From NCBI RefSeq assembly GCF_003050965.1, contig NZ_QAOU01000003.1, positions 248,001 to 312,000 on the forward strand: a stretch of 64,000 nucleotides of DNA, read 5' to 3'. The position numbers and the translations under genes are program-made. Origin of the DNA: Nitrosospira sp. Nsp2 (lineage in GTDB: Bacteria > Pseudomonadota > Gammaproteobacteria > Burkholderiales > Nitrosomonadaceae). Of this stretch, positions 54,537 to 64,000 are shown in pieces. The stretch's first letter is position 1, and the number at the start of each line of letters is the position of its first letter. The notes beneath the pieces are model-generated. The model ran no database searches, was not told where the DNA came from, and saw only the letters and a program-made list of their open reading frames with translations.

Positions 54537-54734
54537 ATGCCAAAGATGAAAACGAAAAGTGGCGCGGCTAAGCGGTTTACCGTGCGCGCAGGCGGAAGCG
54601 TTAAGCGTTCGCAAGCATTCAAGCGTCATATTCTTACCAAGAAAACGACAAAGAGCAAGCGTCAATTGCGGGGAACTGTCGGCGTTCATTGCAGCGACGT
54701 GGCGTCGGTGCGCGCCATGATGCCCTACGCCTAA
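54537..54734 (+). CDS. rpmI: 50S ribosomal protein L35
   Basis: Small basic ribosomal protein of 65 residues, beginning [31 protein letters not shown] as in L35 (cut: [14 protein letters not shown], then [14 protein letters not shown]). AGGAG lies seven bases ahead of the ATG. It lies between infC and rplT. In E. coli the neighbouring L20 represses this pair by binding the infC-rpmI region; the 149-base gap here could hold such a structure, but I did not model it. Confidence 0.97.
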   Translation: MPKMKTKSGAAKRFTVRAGGSVKRSQAFKRHILTKKTTKSKRQLRGTVGVHCSDVASVRAMMPYA

Positions 54735-54746
54735 GGAGCGATTACT

Positions 54747-56227
<1,481 letters not shown>

Positions 56228-56293
56228 GTTCGCTGCTGGTCGTCCTCCTGGGAGTGACGACATCCCGCTTTTCTCTGCATACCATACTGACTG

Positions 56294-58675
56294 ATGAAAT
56301 TTTCCGAAAATTGGCTACGTAGTTTCGTTGACCCGCCGCTCTCCACCCGTGGTCTCGCTCATGTGCTGACCATGGCGGGCATCGAAGTGGAAACCATCGA
56401 TCCGGTTGCCCCCCCCTTCGATAAGGTCGTCGTTGCGGAAGTGCTTTCTGTACGCAAACATCCCGACGCGGATCTTCTTCATGTTTGCGAAGTGAACGCA
56501 GGTCCTGCCGTGGCGGGAAAAACGCTGCAAATCGTCTGTGGAGCGGCAAATGTCCGAGTTGGAATAAAAGTGCCGTGCGCGTTGGCGGGGGCGCAGCTAC
56601 CGGGCATGGCGATCAGGCAGACCCGCATACGAGGGGTCGAATCAGCCGGAATGCTCTGTTCAGCACGGGAGCTTGGCTTGGAAGAAATGGCGCCCGGCCT
56701 TATGGTGCTTCCTCCTGACGCGCCGATCGGGCTGGATTTTCGCGATTACTACGAGCTTGAGGATAGCATTCTTACGCTCAAGCTGACGCCCAACCGCGGC
56801 GATTGCCTGGGCTTGCTCGGCATCGCCCGTGAAGTGGCGGCGGTTACCTCAGCAAGACTCAAGCCTCTGGAGATCGTGCCGGTCGCGAATCAGACCGACG
56901 AGGCCCTGGCAATACACGTGGATGTGCCAGATGCCTGTCCCCTTTATTGCGGAAGAGTAGTGCGTGGTGTCAGCCTGGATGTGCCCACGCCGGGGTGGCT
57001 GATCCGTCGCCTGGAACGCAGCGGATTACGTGCAGTCAACGCGGTGGTGGACATTACCAACTACCTGATGCTCGAAACCGGCCAGCCGCTGCATGCGTTT
57101 GATCTTGACAGGATTGCAGGCGCGCTGTCCGGTTCCATTCATGTTCGTTATGCCACGTCGGGGGAGGTGCTCAAGCTGCTCAATGGCGAAAATCTTGTGC
57201 TGCAGCCAGACATGCTGGTGATCGCGGATGAAGTCAAGCCGTTGGCGCTGGCGGGCATTATGGGTGGAGATGAAAGCGGAGTTGGAGCAGGGACGAAAGA
57301 TTTATTTCTCGAGAGCGCTTTTTTCAGTCCCGGTGTAATAGCTGGCAAGTCCTTCTCCCTTGGTTTCAGCTCGGATTCGGCGTACCGTTTTGAGCGTGGG
57401 GTTGATTTCTCAAAGACCCGAGACGTGCTGGAGCGCGCCACCCGCCTGATACTGGATATTTGCGGCGGCAAAAGCGGGGCGATCACGGAATTAAAAGGTA
57501 GGTTGCCGCTGCGCGATCCTATTTCCCTTCGATTGACTCGGGCGCAAAGAGTCTTGGGAATAGATCTCGAAGAAAGAACGATTGCGGGGCTATTGCAGCG
57601 TCTGCAATTTAGTTTCGTAGGCGCAGAAGGTGTTTTTAACGTAACGCCTCCTCCTTATCGCTTCGATCTTGGCATAGAGGCGGATCTGATCGAGGAATTG
57701 GCGCGGATATACGGTTACGATAGCATCCCGGCCGCCGCGCCCCGCGCCCTGTTAAGCATGCTGCCTGAACCCGAAACCCGAAAAACGCTGCCACAGGTGC
57801 GTCAACTCCTCATCGCCAGGGATTATCAGGAGGTTATTAATTATGCATTCGTGGACCCTGCATGGGAGCATGAGCTGGCCGCCAACAAAGAGCCGGTGGC
57901 GTTGAAGAACCCATTGTCGAGCCAGATGGCGGTAATGCGCAGCACCCTGTGCGGCAGTCTCATATCGAACCTGGAATTCAATCTGAACCGCAAGCAAGCG
58001 AGGGTGCGCCTGTTCGAAATCGGGTGCTGTTTCGAGGCCCAGGGAGACACCATCGTACAACAGGAAAAGCTCGGCGGGCTCTGCTACGGCGACGCGTTGG
58101 CAGAACAGTGGGGGGCGCCCGCGCGAGAAGTTGACTTCTACGATGTGAAAGCTGATATTGAGGCGCTATTTTGGCCGAGGGGGCTCCAAGTCGCTGCCGC
58201 GTCTCACCCGGCATTGCATCCGGGGAAGTCCGCTGAGATCCGCGTAGATGGTAAAATCGCGGGCCATCTGGGGGAACTCCACCCTCGTTGGTGCCAGAAA
58301 CTTGGCTTGTCCAAACCTGTGATGCTGTTTGAGCTGGAGATGGCTATATTGATGGAACGAGCCTTGCCGCAGGCTTCAGAGATTTCCAAGTACCCGCCCA
58401 TTCGCCGCGATATTGCCGTGGTGGTGCCGGAGAACGTCGGGGTCCAGACGATTCTGGATCGGGTCCGTGCCGACAAATTGCCTTTGATTTCTGAAATTCA
58501 TCTATTTGATGTCTATCGTGGCAAGGGCATGGAAGCCGGCAAAAAAAGTCTTGCATTCCGCATGTTATTGCAAGATACTGAAAAAACATTAACTGATGCG
58601 GAAGCAGATCGGACCGTTTCAAGGCTGTTAAGCGTTCTCGAAGGCGAGTTTGGCGCAGTGTTACGCAACCATTGA
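56294..58675 (+). CDS. pheT: Phenylalanyl-tRNA synthetase beta subunit
   Basis: Beta subunit with tRNA-binding and editing functions. 793 residues matching E. coli (795). Domains in order: B1/EMAP-like tRNA-binding (about 1-150, VVVAEVLSVRKHPDADLLHVC), B3/B4 editing domain (about 210-400, HAFDLDRI, LALAGIMGGDESG), B5, the inactive class II core, and the FDX anticodon-binding C-terminus (SKYPPIRRDIAVVVPE). Start by the ATG at 56294, MKFSENWLRSFVDPPL. Confidence 0.97.
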   Translation: MKFSENWLRSFVDPPLSTRGLAHVLTMAGIEVETIDPVAPPFDKVVVAEVLSVRKHPDADLLHVCEVNAGPAVAGKTLQIVCGAANVRVGIKVPCALAGAQLPGMAIRQTRIRGVESAGMLCSARELGLEEMAPGLMVLPPDAPIGLDFRDYYELEDSILTLKLTPNRGDCLGLLGIAREVAAVTSARLKPLEIVPVANQTDEALAIHVDVPDACPLYCGRVVRGVSLDVPTPGWLIRRLERSGLRAVNAVVDITNYLMLETGQPLHAFDLDRIAGALSGSIHVRYATSGEVLKLLNGENLVLQPDMLVIADEVKPLALAGIMGGDESGVGAGTKDLFLESAFFSPGVIAGKSFSLGFSSDSAYRFERGVDFSKTRDVLERATRLILDICGGKSGAITELKGRLPLRDPISLRLTRAQRVLGIDLEERTIAGLLQRLQFSFVGAEGVFNVTPPPYRFDLGIEADLIEELARIYGYDSIPAAAPRALLSMLPEPETRKTLPQVRQLLIARDYQEVINYAFVDPAWEHELAANKEPVALKNPLSSQMAVMRSTLCGSLISNLEFNLNRKQARVRLFEIGCCFEAQGDTIVQQEKLGGLCYGDALAEQWGAPAREVDFYDVKADIEALFWPRGLQVAAASHPALHPGKSAEIRVDGKIAGHLGELHPRWCQKLGLSKPVMLFELEMAILMERALPQASEISKYPPIRRDIAVVVPENVGVQTILDRVRADKLPLISEIHLFDVYRGKGMEAGKKSLAFRMLLQDTEKTLTDAEADRTVSRLLSVLEGEFGAVLRNH

Positions 58676-58714
58676 AAATGCAGGTGTGAAAGCAATGAAC
58701 AGGGTGGAGAGACA

Positions 58715-59020
58715 ATGACCTTAACAAAGGCCGAATTGGCGGATTTGCTGTTTGAAAAAGTAGGATTCAACAAGCGTGAAGCCAAGGACATGGTGGAGTC
58801 CTTCTACGAGGAGGTTCGCATCGCGCTTCAGAATGGTGATGGCGTTAAGCTTTCAGGTTTCGGCAATTTTCACCTGCGCGACAAACCCCAGCGTCCTGGA
58901 CGCAATCCCAAAACTGGCGAGGAAATTCCCATTACCGCACGACGGGTCGTGACATTTCATGCGAGCCAAAAACTGAAGGCAATGGTTGAGAAAAGCCAGC
59001 ATGGAAAACACAAGGCCTAG
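58715..59020 (+). CDS. ihfA: Integration host factor alpha subunit
   Basis: DNA-bending nucleoid protein. 101 residues beginning [28 protein letters not shown]. The DNA-intercalating beta-arm motif [14 protein letters not shown] and its key proline are intact. The GGAGAG site lies five bases before the ATG. It follows pheT by 39 bases, the conserved position, and its end overlaps the merR-type gene by 20 bases. Confidence 0.97.
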   Translation: MTLTKAELADLLFEKVGFNKREAKDMVESFYEEVRIALQNGDGVKLSGFGNFHLRDKPQRPGRNPKTGEEIPITARRVVTFHASQKLKAMVEKSQHGKHKA

Positions 59021-59375
59021 CAACACGCCAATTCCCGCGAAACGCTATTTCACCATTGGCGAAGTGAGCGAATTATGCGGGGTTAAACCGCACGTGTTAC
59101 GTTATTGGGAGCAGGAATTCACGCAATTGAGGCCTATCAAGCGCCGAGGCAACCGGCGCTATTATCAGCACCACGAAGTGCTGCTGATTCGCCGTATCCG
59201 CGAGTTGCTCCACGAACAAGGTTTCACCATCCAAGGCGCTCGCGGCCGGTTGGGCCAGGGGAAGACAGACATCGTTACCTCGGCTTCGGCCTCGGCTGTG
59301 CCATTCTCCTCGAGCGTCGATCTGGCTTTATTGCGGAGCGAAATTAAAAGCATAGTCTCGTTGCTTCGCTCCTGA
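59001..59375 (+). CDS. MerR-family transcriptional regulator
   Basis: Predicted DNA-binding protein of 124 residues. The start at 59001 overlaps the ihfA end. The MerR winged helix is clear: [26 protein letters not shown] and [33 protein letters not shown] (each in the N-terminal 85 residues). The short C-terminal part (about 40 residues, Ser/Ala-rich then [13 protein letters not shown]) lacks the metal-binding cysteines of MerR. This small MerR-like gene next to ihfA is common in betaproteobacteria; its target is unknown. Confidence 0.9.
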   Translation: MENTRPSNTPIPAKRYFTIGEVSELCGVKPHVLRYWEQEFTQLRPIKRRGNRRYYQHHEVLLIRRIRELLHEQGFTIQGARGRLGQGKTDIVTSASASAVPFSSSVDLALLRSEIKSIVSLLRS

Positions 59376-59484
59376 AGATCACGTGAAGTTAATTCAGATT
59401 CACGGCGGTGCAAGACCTCCTGCCCGTTCGGCCATAAGGTAGCGGGGAGATTCCACTTGGTGGCGTCATGGACGGTCGCGCTTA

Positions 59485-59513
59485 AGAAGCATTAATAGCA
59501 TTCCTATGCTTCT
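59485..59513 (+). repeat. Inverted repeat upstream of tRNA-Pro
   Basis: AGAAGCAT (59485-59492) and ATGCTTCT (59506-59513), a perfect 8-bp dyad with a 13-base loop, just upstream of the tRNA promoter -10 box. It could be the 3' end hairpin of the ihfA-merR transcript or an operator overlapping the -35 zone. No T-run. Confidence 0.5.
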
Positions 59514-59524
59514 GGCTTGTTTGC

Positions 59525-59530
59525 TATAAT
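59525..59530 (+). promoter_or_regulatory. -10 box of tRNA-Pro
   Basis: Consensus TATAAT at 59525-59530, eight bases ahead of the mature tRNA 5' end. A start about seven bases past the box would leave a 5' leader of only one or two bases. No good -35 match is seen at 16-18 bases upstream. Confidence 0.6.
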
Positions 59531-59538
59531 TCGAACCT

Positions 59539-59616
<78 letters not shown>

Positions 59617-59722
59617 TAAGGCCGCACGGATGCGTTCTTTTCCGCCTCGCGGCCCTATAATGTCTATGTCTCATTATCATATTCCCCCAATAAGCTAAAA
59701 AATCACCTGGGGCACTATCCGG

Positions 59723-60463
59723 ATGCGCATACTGCTCAGCAATGATGACGGGTATTTTGCGCCAGGCCTGGCCTGTCTCGCGGGAGCGCTTTCCGTTATC
59801 GCCGATATCGTCGTGGTGGCGCCGGAACGTGACAGGAGTGGGGCAAGCAACTCGCTTACGCTCGATCGGCCGCTCAGTCTGCGCAAATCCCACAACGGGT
59901 TCTTCTACGTCAACGGCACCCCCACCGATTGCGTGCACCTGGCCGTTACCGGTATGCTCGACACGCTGCCGGATATGGTCGTGTCCGGCATCAATGATGG
60001 TGCGAATATGGGCGACGACACCATTTATTCCGGCACGGTGGCAGCTGCCACGGAAGGTTTTCTCCTGGGAATTCCAGCGCTTGCGGTGTCGCTTGCCGGT
60101 TTTTCCGCCGGAAATTATCCCGCGGCCGCGCGCATCGCCACCGAAATAGTACAACGCTTTCAATACAACGCATTACATGGCCCGGTACTGCTAAATATAA
60201 ACGTGCCTGATGTTCCTTATGAGGAGTTGCAGGGTATCGAGGTGACCCGGCTTGGCCGTCGGCACAAGGCGGAGCCGGTAATTAAGTCGCAGACGCCGCG
60301 GGGTGACACGGTCTACTGGGTGGGCGCAGCAGGGCCCGCGCAAGATGCAGGTGAAGGCACAGACTTCCTGGCTATTAAGCGCAACCGCGTCTCAGTGACG
60401 CCGCTGCAAATCGACTTGACCCGCTACGGGCAATTGGATGCGGTAAAAGAGTGGTTGAAATAG
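59723..60463 (+). CDS. surE: 5'/3'-nucleotidase SurE
   Basis: Stationary-phase survival phosphatase acting on nucleoside monophosphates. 246 residues starting [21 protein letters not shown], where the NDDG motif supplies the metal-binding Asp pair, with the conserved Ser in [10 protein letters not shown] and the Asn in [14 protein letters not shown]. It opens the surE-pcm-nlpD-rpoS cluster found in proteobacteria. The 107-base gap from the tRNA has no obvious promoter. Confidence 0.97.
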   Translation: MRILLSNDDGYFAPGLACLAGALSVIADIVVVAPERDRSGASNSLTLDRPLSLRKSHNGFFYVNGTPTDCVHLAVTGMLDTLPDMVVSGINDGANMGDDTIYSGTVAAATEGFLLGIPALAVSLAGFSAGNYPAAARIATEIVQRFQYNALHGPVLLNINVPDVPYEELQGIEVTRLGRRHKAEPVIKSQTPRGDTVYWVGAAGPAQDAGEGTDFLAIKRNRVSVTPLQIDLTRYGQLDAVKEWLK

Positions 60464-60548
60464 CACCACAGCGTTTTTTGGTTTCGTGCGTAGGTGCACG
60501 GCTATTCAAGGTGCTGCGCGGTTGAACACCTTCCATTCCGGAATCGGC

Positions 60549-61184
60549 ATGACGTCTCAGCGCACCCGCGCCCGTATGATCGAGCGTCTGCGCAACCAGG
60601 GTATCGTCGACGAAGTAGTTCTTGCCGCAATGAGTGCGATTCCTCGTCACATCTTTGTCGAGGAAGTGCTTGCGACACGCGCCTACGATGATGTCGCTCT
60701 GCCGATTAATTTCGGCCAGACTATATCAAGCCCCTTCACCGTGGCGCGCATGAGCGAATTGCTGCGCGCAGGGTCCAATCCGGGGAAGGTGCTTGAGCTC
60801 GGCTCCGGTTGTGGTTACCAGACAGCCATACTGGCGCAATTTGCCGCCGAGGTCTATTCCATCGAGCGAATCGGACCATTACTCACACGCGCACGTGCCC
60901 GGTTACGCGAGCTTAGACTTGGCAATGTACGCCTCAAGCATGCCGACGGGTTGCTCGGATTACCCGAATCGGCCCCGTTTGATGCAATCATCCTCACCGC
61001 CGCAACGCCGCATATCCCCGCGTTATTGCTGGACCAATTGTCGATTGGTGGAAGGATGATTTTACCGAAAGGAAGCCAGGAACAATATCTGTGCGTTATC
61101 GAACGCAACTCGAATGGGTACACTGAGATAATACTGGACGAAGTCAGATTCGTCCCGATGCTGCCAGGCATTTTGAAGCGCTAG
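60549..61184 (+). CDS. pcm: Protein-L-isoaspartate O-methyltransferase
   Basis: Repairs isoaspartyl damage in ageing proteins using SAM. The start at 60549 (GGAA seven bases upstream) gives 211 residues, MTSQRTRARMIERLRNQGI, in line with E. coli Pcm; an upstream GTG frame from 60486 would add 21 residues. Motifs: AMSAIPRHIFVEE, GQTISSPFTVARMSELL and the SAM loop VLELGSGCGYQTAILA. It lies 85 bases past surE and 22 before nlpD. Confidence 0.95.
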   Translation: MTSQRTRARMIERLRNQGIVDEVVLAAMSAIPRHIFVEEVLATRAYDDVALPINFGQTISSPFTVARMSELLRAGSNPGKVLELGSGCGYQTAILAQFAAEVYSIERIGPLLTRARARLRELRLGNVRLKHADGLLGLPESAPFDAIILTAATPHIPALLLDQLSIGGRMILPKGSQEQYLCVIERNSNGYTEIILDEVRFVPMLPGILKR

Positions 61185-61206
61185 CAGTGCGGGATAAAGG
61201 CGAGAG

Positions 61207-62259
61207 ATGACGAATAACAGAATTAGTGTGGCACATCTAAACGCTGGAACGGCGCCTTTGAGCACCGATCCCGCCCGGGATGTTGTGCCGCGTGCCGGAT
61301 ATAGTTTTAGCGGATGTTGTTCACTCCTTGTGTTATGCCTGCTGGGAGCTGGCTGCGAATCCACTCCGCATCCGGCGCCTGTCATGGATGCGACCGTGGG
61401 CGCACAACCGGCGGGGGACCAGTCTGGGCCGAGCGTCGAAGCGGGCGCTCAGCGACCAACTGCGTACATTGTGCAGAAAGGCGATACGCTCTACAGCATC
61501 GCCCTCAACCATGGCATCAACCGCAAGGAATTGGCAGAGTGGAACAACATTCCAGAATCCGGTGCGATCCATATTGGCCAGCAACTTTCCATGTCTGCGC
61601 CCCACGCGCAAGCCGGGCCATCGCTGTTCTCGCTGTCTGATTCTCCTCCGCCCTCTGCTCCCACGGCAACCCGGGACTCCGGCCTCCCATCCGAAGCAAA
61701 GCCGCTGGCCAATACCAATAAACTGAAAACCGAACCCAGGGCATTCAAACTACCGTACTCAGAGCAGGCCATAGCGCAGTTGAAAGGCTTGACCGACATG
61801 CCGCGTACTGTGCTGGCAAAAGTCGATCCAATGATTGAGAAACAAACGGGCACCGTAATACCCCCGACTGAGGTTATTGCCGATCCAGACCGAATTGAAT
61901 GGATCTGGCCGACGAAGGGCAAGTTGCTGGAAGGATTTTCAGAAGCGACCAAGGGCATCGATATCGCCGGTAAAGCGGGCGAACCGGTGACTGCCTCCGC
62001 TGGCGGGAAGGTGGTGTATAGCGGGGCAGGATTACGTGGCTACGGAAAGCTGATCATCATTAAGCATAACAATACGTATCTCAGCGCCTATGCCCACAAC
62101 AACAAGTTATTGGTGAAGGAGGGTCAAACTGTGGTGAAAGGACAGAAAATTGGTGAGATGGGAAGCACCGATACCGATCTGGTCAAGCTTCATTTCGAAA
62201 TCCGGAAGAATGGAAAACCGGTGGACCCGCTGAAGCATCTGCCTGGCATATCCGGATGA
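61207..62259 (+). CDS. nlpD: Murein hydrolase activator NlpD
   Basis: Outer-membrane lipoprotein that activates amidases at division. 350 residues as drawn: lipoprotein signal ending LLGAGC (Cys50), LysM domain ([29 protein letters not shown], in the region 88-118), a Pro/Ser-rich linker, and a C-terminal LytM/M23 domain. That domain lacks zinc ligands (KGIDIAG where active enzymes have His), as in E. coli NlpD, so it is an activator. The N-terminal region before the lipobox is long; a GTG at 61285 would give a normal signal peptide. rpoS follows after 13 bases. Confidence 0.93.
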   Translation: MTNNRISVAHLNAGTAPLSTDPARDVVPRAGYSFSGCCSLLVLCLLGAGCESTPHPAPVMDATVGAQPAGDQSGPSVEAGAQRPTAYIVQKGDTLYSIALNHGINRKELAEWNNIPESGAIHIGQQLSMSAPHAQAGPSLFSLSDSPPPSAPTATRDSGLPSEAKPLANTNKLKTEPRAFKLPYSEQAIAQLKGLTDMPRTVLAKVDPMIEKQTGTVIPPTEVIADPDRIEWIWPTKGKLLEGFSEATKGIDIAGKAGEPVTASAGGKVVYSGAGLRGYGKLIIIKHNNTYLSAYAHNNKLLVKEGQTVVKGQKIGEMGSTDTDLVKLHFEIRKNGKPVDPLKHLPGISG

Positions 62260-62272
62260 GCCAAGGATGATG

Positions 62273-63226
62273 ATGAATTCCCTCTCTACCGACGAAGAAG
62301 AGTCTTTCGACAAGACGGAACCATTGGATGCTGATGAAGCGCTCGACGTTTCAGAAGCTCCTTCCAGCGCTGCAACCGAGCACGCTGGCGATTTCCTACT
62401 AACCGACGTGACTCAACTCTATTTCAACGAGATTGGCAATAATGCCCTTTTGACACCGAAGGAAGAGGCAGAGTTAACCCGGCGGGTAAAGCAGGATGAT
62501 TTTAATGCCCGGCAGAAGATGATTGAATGCAATCTGCGGCTGGTGGTAAATATCGCCAAGCACTATACCAATCACGGCGTCGCCCTGTTGGACCTGATCG
62601 AGGAAGGGAATATGGGGATGATGCACGCATTGGAAAAGTTCGACCCCGAGCGCGGCTTCCGATTTTCGACCTACGCGACATGGTGGATACGCCAGAATAT
62701 TGAACGCTGCATCATGAACCAGTCGCGAACCATCCGCCTGCCGGTGCATGTCATCAAGGACCTGAATATTGTTCTACAGGCGGCACGCCACCTCGAAGCC
62801 CATACCGGAAAGGACCCCAAGCCGGAGGATGTTGCTCATCTGCTGGGGCGGCCGGTTAAGGACGTGCGGAGGATGTTCTCTTTAAACATGAGTATGATGT
62901 CCCTCGACGCGCCGCTTGATGTTGATCCGTTACTTTCCATTGGCGATGCCATTGCCGATGACCGCAGTCCCGGCCCGGACCTCATGATGGAACAGTCCGA
63001 GATTAAAGATCGCGTGCACGAGTGGTTGAACCGGTTGAATGAGAAACAACGCTATATCATCGAAAAGCGCTACGGCCTCAATGGATACGAAATTCAAACG
63101 TTGGAACAGTTGGCCACAAGCCTTGATCTAACTCGTGAGCGCGTGCGCCAGATTCAGCTGGAAGCTTTGCAGACGCTGCGGGCGATATTAAGATGTGAAG
63201 GAGTGTCCAGGGACGGGGTGTTTTAA
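62273..63226 (+). CDS. rpoS: RNA polymerase sigma factor RpoS
   Basis: Stationary-phase and general stress sigma factor. Three ATGs lie in a row (62267, 62270, 62273); I take the third because AAGGA (62263-62267) is then five bases upstream. About 317 residues with an acidic N-terminus. Region 1.2 [19 protein letters not shown], region 2 [23 protein letters not shown] and [19 protein letters not shown], and region 4 [24 protein letters not shown] match sigma-S, and the nlpD neighbour supports it over RpoD or RpoH. In E. coli its main promoter lies inside nlpD; not tested here. Confidence 0.95.
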   Translation: MNSLSTDEEESFDKTEPLDADEALDVSEAPSSAATEHAGDFLLTDVTQLYFNEIGNNALLTPKEEAELTRRVKQDDFNARQKMIECNLRLVVNIAKHYTNHGVALLDLIEEGNMGMMHALEKFDPERGFRFSTYATWWIRQNIERCIMNQSRTIRLPVHVIKDLNIVLQAARHLEAHTGKDPKPEDVAHLLGRPVKDVRRMFSLNMSMMSLDAPLDVDPLLSIGDAIADDRSPGPDLMMEQSEIKDRVHEWLNRLNEKQRYIIEKRYGLNGYEIQTLEQLATSLDLTRERVRQIQLEALQTLRAILRCEGVSRDGVF

Positions 63227-63529
63227 GCAATAGTTGCGACAGCCACTTTCCACGCGGTATTTCAACGTCCAGCTCGTGCTATCCGATCAAATCGCCGCAC
63301 ACCCGGGCTCATCAGCTGGGCTAATTCAGCGGTATTGACGATGCGCGATTCGCCGTTGCCTTGATATCCCGCTTGCCGCGCTACCTCTTTACATAACCAA
63401 TCTTATCACATAAAATACTGTGCAAAGTTCGGATGATGTGCAGTATGAATATCCGAATCTTCCCAGTTCATCAACCTTAAGTCCAAGCCGCAATGTTGCG
63501 GTCAAACATATTATTTGACTTCCATCGCT
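63227..63529. other. 303-base gap between rpoS and the haemoglobin gene
   Basis: No gene seen. An imperfect dyad, ATACTG at 63414-63419 with CAGTAT at 63440-63445, lies about 85 bases before the haemoglobin start and could be an operator or a short hairpin. No FNR-type TTGAT(n4)ATCAA site was found. Confidence 0.4.
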
Positions 63530-63955
63530 ATGTCACAACTCGAGTTTACCGCCCCCGACCCCGATTTATGCACGGAAGAGGAGATTTCCCGTCTTGTTCA
63601 CGCTTTTTATGGCAGGGCCAGGCGCGATCCGTCACTAGGCCCGATCTTTGAGGCGCACGTCACCGATTGGGACGCGCATTTCGTGCAGATGATCAATTTT
63701 TGGTCAATGAAACTGCGTGGAACGAACCGCTTCCGCGGTATGCCCATGCCAAAGCACGTTGCCCTGCCGGCGCTCACGGCTGAATTGTTTGAAACATGGC
63801 TGCGCCTTTTTAGGCAGACTACCAGCGAGATGGGTAACCCAGTGTTGCAATTTAACGCGGATATGCTCGCATTTCATATCGGAACACGGTTGTGGCAAAG
63901 ATATCAGTTGGAGCGCTATCCTGATAGGCAAATGGTCGAACTCTGCGAAACCTAG
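63530..63955 (+). CDS. Group III truncated haemoglobin
   Basis: Small haem protein of the 2-on-2 globin fold, group III, of uncertain role (oxygen, NO or redox handling). The ATG at 63530 gives 141 residues; a TTG at 63515 is less likely. Features that suit group III include the E/F-like region HFVQMINFWSMKLRGTNRFRGMPMPKH, with the proximal-type His in the MPKHVALPAL stretch, and the WLRLFRQT motif. It is a single gene downstream of rpoS, so sigma-S or nitrosative-stress control is only a guess. Confidence 0.87.
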   Translation: MSQLEFTAPDPDLCTEEEISRLVHAFYGRARRDPSLGPIFEAHVTDWDAHFVQMINFWSMKLRGTNRFRGMPMPKHVALPALTAELFETWLRLFRQTTSEMGNPVLQFNADMLAFHIGTRLWQRYQLERYPDRQMVELCET

Positions 63956-64000
63956 TTTTTTTCGTTTGTGTGTGAGAAGGGAAGCGTTCCCAAGACAGGG

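Overview
The window reads as a stretch of core chromosome from a betaproteobacterium, most likely an ammonia oxidiser of the Nitrosomonadales close to Nitrosospira. That placement is inference. It rests on the protein sequences and on gene orders typical of that class: hfq-hflX-hflK-hflC-(DUF2065)-hisZ-purA, surE-pcm-nlpD-rpoS, thrS-infC-rpmI-rplT-pheST-ihfA-merR and rlmE-ftsH-folP-glmM. A di-haem peroxidase, OmpL-like porins and a PEP-CTERM protein also fit. Coding density is high and both strands are used in long blocks. No insertion sequence, prophage, CRISPR array or rRNA operon was seen. One tRNA gene, tRNA-Pro(GGG), is present.

Layout. 1-2.1 kb (minus): ppx (cut by the window edge), phoU and rpiA. 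2.2-8.7 kb (plus): ilvA, then two paralogous OmpL-like beta-barrel porins on either side of a four-cysteine winged-helix regulator of the SufR/COG2345 type. This is the least ordinary part, with two kinds of tandem repeat ahead of the second porin and a possible decayed small gene. 8.8-18.3 kb (minus): a GNAT acetyltransferase, purA, hisZ, a DUF2065 protein, hflC, hflK, hflX, hfq, a di-haem cytochrome c peroxidase and rppH. 18.5-20.2 kb: proS. 20.3-36.6 kb (minus): a TlpA-like thioredoxin, a YihY membrane protein, leuA, an alpha-carbonic anhydrase with a PEP-CTERM tail, the sugar-phosphate genes zwf-pgm-tkt-pgi, pssA, and the branched-chain amino acid genes ilvI-ilvH-ilvC (transcribed in that order). 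fur (minus) and bamE (plus) diverge at 37.5 kb. 37.6-64 kb is almost all plus: dapB, carA, carB, greA, rlmE, ftsH, folP, glmM, pstS, the thrS-to-merR translation cluster, tRNA-Pro, surE-pcm-nlpD-rpoS, and a group III truncated haemoglobin. Only yhbY is on the minus strand there.

How the genes connect. Branched-chain amino acid synthesis is nearly covered (ilvA, leuA, ilvI/H, ilvC). The zwf-pgm-tkt-pgi block links glucose phosphates to the pentose phosphate pathway. Stress and envelope quality control recur: hfq, hflX, hflKC and ftsH, rpoS with nlpD, pcm and surE, and bamE. Phosphate functions are split: phoU and ppx at one end, a lone pstS about 50 kb away.

Most notable findings. infC appears to begin at an AUA codon, extending the protein by 17 residues upstream of its first conventional start. 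The carbonic anhydrase keeps its three zinc histidines but has no cysteines, no obvious proton-shuttle histidine, and a PEP-CTERM sorting tail. A perfect 32-bp palindrome lies between tkt and pgm. The second porin has a 22-bp imperfect tandem repeat in its upstream region. All functional calls are from reading the sequence; no database search was run.
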